Position numbers and translations under genes: made by a program. The notes below the pieces were generated by a model. The model was not told where the DNA came from. It saw only the letters and a list, made by a program, of their open reading frames with translations, and did no database searches. This document shows positions 48,512 through 50,459 of a stretch of DNA of 50,459 nucleotides, piece by piece (position 1 is the first letter of the stretch; each line of letters begins with the position of its first letter). The DNA is taken from positions 1 through 50,459 of the forward strand of contig JANQIO010000115.1 in assembly GCA_028282105.1 (NCBI GenBank), written 5' to 3'. This DNA is from Halieaceae bacterium (GTDB taxonomy: Bacteria; Pseudomonadota; Gammaproteobacteria; Pseudomonadales; Halieaceae).

Positions 48512-50250
48512 AGCCAGTTCTCCGCGTAGTCCAACAGGGCATCGCCACCGGCGATAGCACCGGCGAAACCAGCTGCTCGCGGCAGCACCGACTCACAGTA
48601 GAAACGGGCGGTCACCAGCTTGCGCTCATAGAAGGGGTTGTCGCTGCCGGCGGCCAGCCGCTGTTTCGCCACCAGCGCCGACCGCAGCAGGTGCCAGGCA
48701 CCCATCACGTAGCCGGTCTGCATCATGTAATCGTAGGCCCGTGCCAGGGCCGCCGGTCGGTTGTCCTGCCAGTTGGCCAGGACGGCAGCCGTAGACTGCC
48801 GCAGATCAGCCAGCGCGGTGGCCAGCGGTGCTGCCAGTTCCGGGAGGCTCTCGGCGGCCGCCAGCGTAGCGTCGACTTCGGCGAGCAGGGCCTCCATCGC
48901 CGCACCGCCGTCGCGGCCCAACTTGCGAGCTACCAGGTCCTGGGCCTGGATTCCGTTGGTGCCTTCGTAGATGGGCGCGATGCGAGCATCGCGCAGGTAT
49001 TGCGCGGCACCGGTCTCCTCGACGAACCCCATGCCGCCGTGCACCTGCACACCCAGCGACGCCAGTTCCATGCCGACCTCCGTCAGCCAGCCCTTCACCA
49101 CCGGGATCATCAGGTCCAGTCGCGCCTGGGCCGCCGCATCCTTGCCGTGGTGCGCCTTGTCCATCGTCACCGCCTCAGTGTAGGCAAAAGCGCGCATGGC
49201 CTCGTTGAGGGAGCGCATTACCAACAGCATGCGCTTCACATCCGGGTGCTGGATGATGGGCGCACCGCCCTGAACCCGGTCACGCGCGTAAGCCACCGCC
49301 TGTTGGTAGGCGCCCTCACCGATGCTCAATCCTTCGAGGCCAATCTTGAGGCGGGCTTCATTCATCATGGTGAACATGGCACGCAGGCCGCCGTTGACCT
49401 CACCCACCAGGTAACCGATGGCGCCTTCGTTGTCGCCAAAGGCCATCACGCAGGTGGGGCTGCCGTGAATACCCAGTTTGTGCTCCACCGATACCGGGAA
49501 TACGTCGTTGCGTTCACCGAGGCTGCCGTCCTCATTCACCAGATACTTGGGAACGATAAACAGCGAGATACCGCGGCTTCCCTCGGGCGCGTCTGGCAGC
49601 TTGGCCAGCACCAGGTGCACGATGTTGTCCGTGGCGTCGTGGTCACCCCAGGTGATGAAAATCTTCTGGCCGTGAATGCGGTAGTGGTCGCCATCGGGCA
49701 CGGCGCGGGTCTTCATCACACCGAGGTCGGAACCGGCGCCGGATTCCGTGAGGTTCATGGTGCCCGTCCACTCACCGCTGTAGATCTTCGTAAGGTAAGT
49801 CGCCTTCTGTTCATCGCTGGCATGGGAGCTCAAGGCCAGGGCGGCGCCCATCGACAGCACCGGGCACAGGGACAGGGACATATCGGCACTGGCCCACATT
49901 TCGCAGGCCGCCGTGGTATAGATTTCCGGCAGGCCCTGACCGCCGTAGGCCTCGGGCGCCGACATACCAAGCCAACCGCCCTCGCCCAGTTGCTTGAGGG
50001 CCTCGGCGTAGCCGGGTGTGATGGAGACCTTGCCGTCGGAACAGGTCGCGCCCTGGGTGTCGCCAACGCGCCTCAGCGGACCCCAGACTTCGCCGGTGAG
50101 TCGCGCCGACTCGTCCAACAGCGCTGTGGTCAGGTCGGCACCCACGCCTTTTTCCGCGAAGTTGTTGACAGGTCCCAGCTGGGTTTCGATGTCACAGAGT
50201 TCGTCGATGACAAACTGCATGTCTTCGACGGGCGCGCGGTAGTGGCTCAT
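48508..50250 (-). CDS. Acyl-CoA dehydrogenase
   Basis: FAD-dependent alpha,beta-dehydrogenation of an acyl-CoA, first step of beta-oxidation. The 580-residue protein has the middle-domain flavin motifs (MNLTESGAGSDL, IHGQKIFITWGDHD), the fold of the C-terminal four-helix domain with VHGGMGFVEETGAAQYLRDARI, and the catalytic Glu in YEGTNGIQAQDLV, plus an extra C-terminal helical part of about 130 residues as in the long (about 590-residue) bacterial class. ATG 50250 has AGGA eight bases upstream; a GTG one codon earlier is possible. Chain length preference cannot be told. Confidence 0.94.
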   Translation of the reverse strand: MSHYRAPVEDMQFVIDELCDIETQLGPVNNFAEKGVGADLTTALLDESARLTGEVWGPLRRVGDTQGATCSDGKVSITPGYAEALKQLGEGGWLGMSAPEAYGGQGLPEIYTTAACEMWASADMSLSLCPVLSMGAALALSSHASDEQKATYLTKIYSGEWTGTMNLTESGAGSDLGVMKTRAVPDGDHYRIHGQKIFITWGDHDATDNIVHLVLAKLPDAPEGSRGISLFIVPKYLVNEDGSLGERNDVFPVSVEHKLGIHGSPTCVMAFGDNEGAIGYLVGEVNGGLRAMFTMMNEARLKIGLEGLSIGEGAYQQAVAYARDRVQGGAPIIQHPDVKRMLLVMRSLNEAMRAFAYTEAVTMDKAHHGKDAAAQARLDLMIPVVKGWLTEVGMELASLGVQVHGGMGFVEETGAAQYLRDARIAPIYEGTNGIQAQDLVARKLGRDGGAAMEALLAEVDATLAAAESLPELAAPLATALADLRQSTAAVLANWQDNRPAALARAYDYMMQTGYVMGAWHLLRSALVAKQRLAAGSDNPFYERKLVTARFYCESVLPRAAGFAGAIAGGDALLDYAENWL

Positions 50251-50459
50251 CACATTGTCCTATTGCATTGATTGTTTGGCTCTGTGCCCGTGGAGTGGCG
50301 GGCGGGGCCATACGAATGATTGTACTGGGGCTTCATAAAAAATGCCGTGCAGCGAGCTGCGCTGGTGATTATCGACGCCGCGTGATAATTTTCCAAATCA
50401 ATCATCTTCATTGTAAGCATTCAGTCAGTGAATATTCAGCGCGTCGATCTCAACCTGCT
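50251..50459. promoter_or_regulatory. Upstream region of the acyl-CoA dehydrogenase with an inverted repeat
   Basis: The last 209 bases hold no gene. They are AT-richer than the surroundings from about 50325 on, and include an inverted repeat ATTCA/TGAAT with a 5-base spacer (50419-50433). The size and word fit TetR-type operators that control fatty-acid genes, but no regulator is in view; a divergent gene may start beyond the window. Confidence 0.35.

Noticed and set aside
48691-50271. 526-codon open frame antisense to the acyl-CoA dehydrogenase
   Set aside because: Shadow of a strongly biased gene; the product has no recognisable motif and no ribosome-binding site of note.

Overview
The window is about 50 kb of high-GC (roughly 62-64 percent), densely packed chromosome from a Gram-negative bacterium. 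Four envelope systems with TonB-dependent receptors or sulfatases, an Rrm-free set of single-copy housekeeping genes (trmH, yajQ, nadC, ampD, ampE, rraA), a long-form aromatic amino acid hydroxylase, steroid-type Rieske/MaoC genes and FadE-like acyl-CoA dehydrogenase fit an aerobic marine gammaproteobacterium, most like the Halieaceae (OM60/NOR5) group. That placement is an inference from gene content, not from a marker gene. No rRNA, tRNA, CRISPR array, prophage or intact insertion sequence was found.

Layout: (1) 1-6.1 kb: an ALDH16-type two-domain aldehyde dehydrogenase with a secreted transglutaminase-like/TPR protein, facing a cysC-sat sulfate-activation operon. (2) 6.1-11.2 kb: a five-gene minus-strand operon (flavin/Fe-S oxidoreductase, trmH, a 58-residue membrane protein, an EamA transporter, a sulfotransferase) whose members nearly all overlap by 1-4 bases; a ~200-base nested palindrome lies after it. 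(3) 11.2-15.2 kb: a TonB-dependent receptor and a degenerate GGDEF protein that keeps its c-di-GMP I-site. (4) 15.2-18.9 kb: a thiamine-salvage operon: TPP riboswitch, TonB-dependent receptor, PnuT, thiamine-kinase-like protein. (5) 19-24.1 kb: small exported/membrane proteins, then the phenylalanine hydroxylase/aminotransferase pair with a divergent Lrp-type regulator. (6) 24.1-26.3 kb: a KshA-like Rieske oxygenase overlapping two MaoC-type hydratase genes, bounded by an 11-bp phased tandem repeat. (7) 26.4-36.2 kb: yajQ, panE, then a cobalamin locus (riboswitch, BtuB, two paralogous small membrane proteins flanking a BtuF-like protein without signal peptide), a YhhN protein, a Ser/Thr kinase with an FHA/sigma-54 activator, and a PduO-type cobalamin adenosyltransferase. 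(8) 36.2-50.5 kb: SDR, ampE, ampD, a secreted PafA-like phosphatase, two paralogous sulfatases around an AraC regulator, a DUF3179 membrane protein, an LCMT-type methyltransferase, nadC, a REP-like palindrome, rraA and an acyl-CoA dehydrogenase.

How it works together: two vitamin-uptake systems (B1 and B12) are each headed by a riboswitch and in both the ribosome-binding site can be drawn into a local helix. Sulfur chemistry recurs: PAPS synthesis by Sat/CysC, a PAPS-dependent sulfotransferase next door, and two periplasmic sulfatases that would remove sulfate from esters. The strongest candidate for an undescribed system is the B12 locus: it has an outer-membrane receptor and a binding protein but no BtuC/BtuD, and instead two copies of a small multi-spanning membrane protein that could form or belong to the inner-membrane step. 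A second is the kinase/FHA-sigma-54 pair, which looks like a self-contained phosphothreonine-controlled transcription switch.
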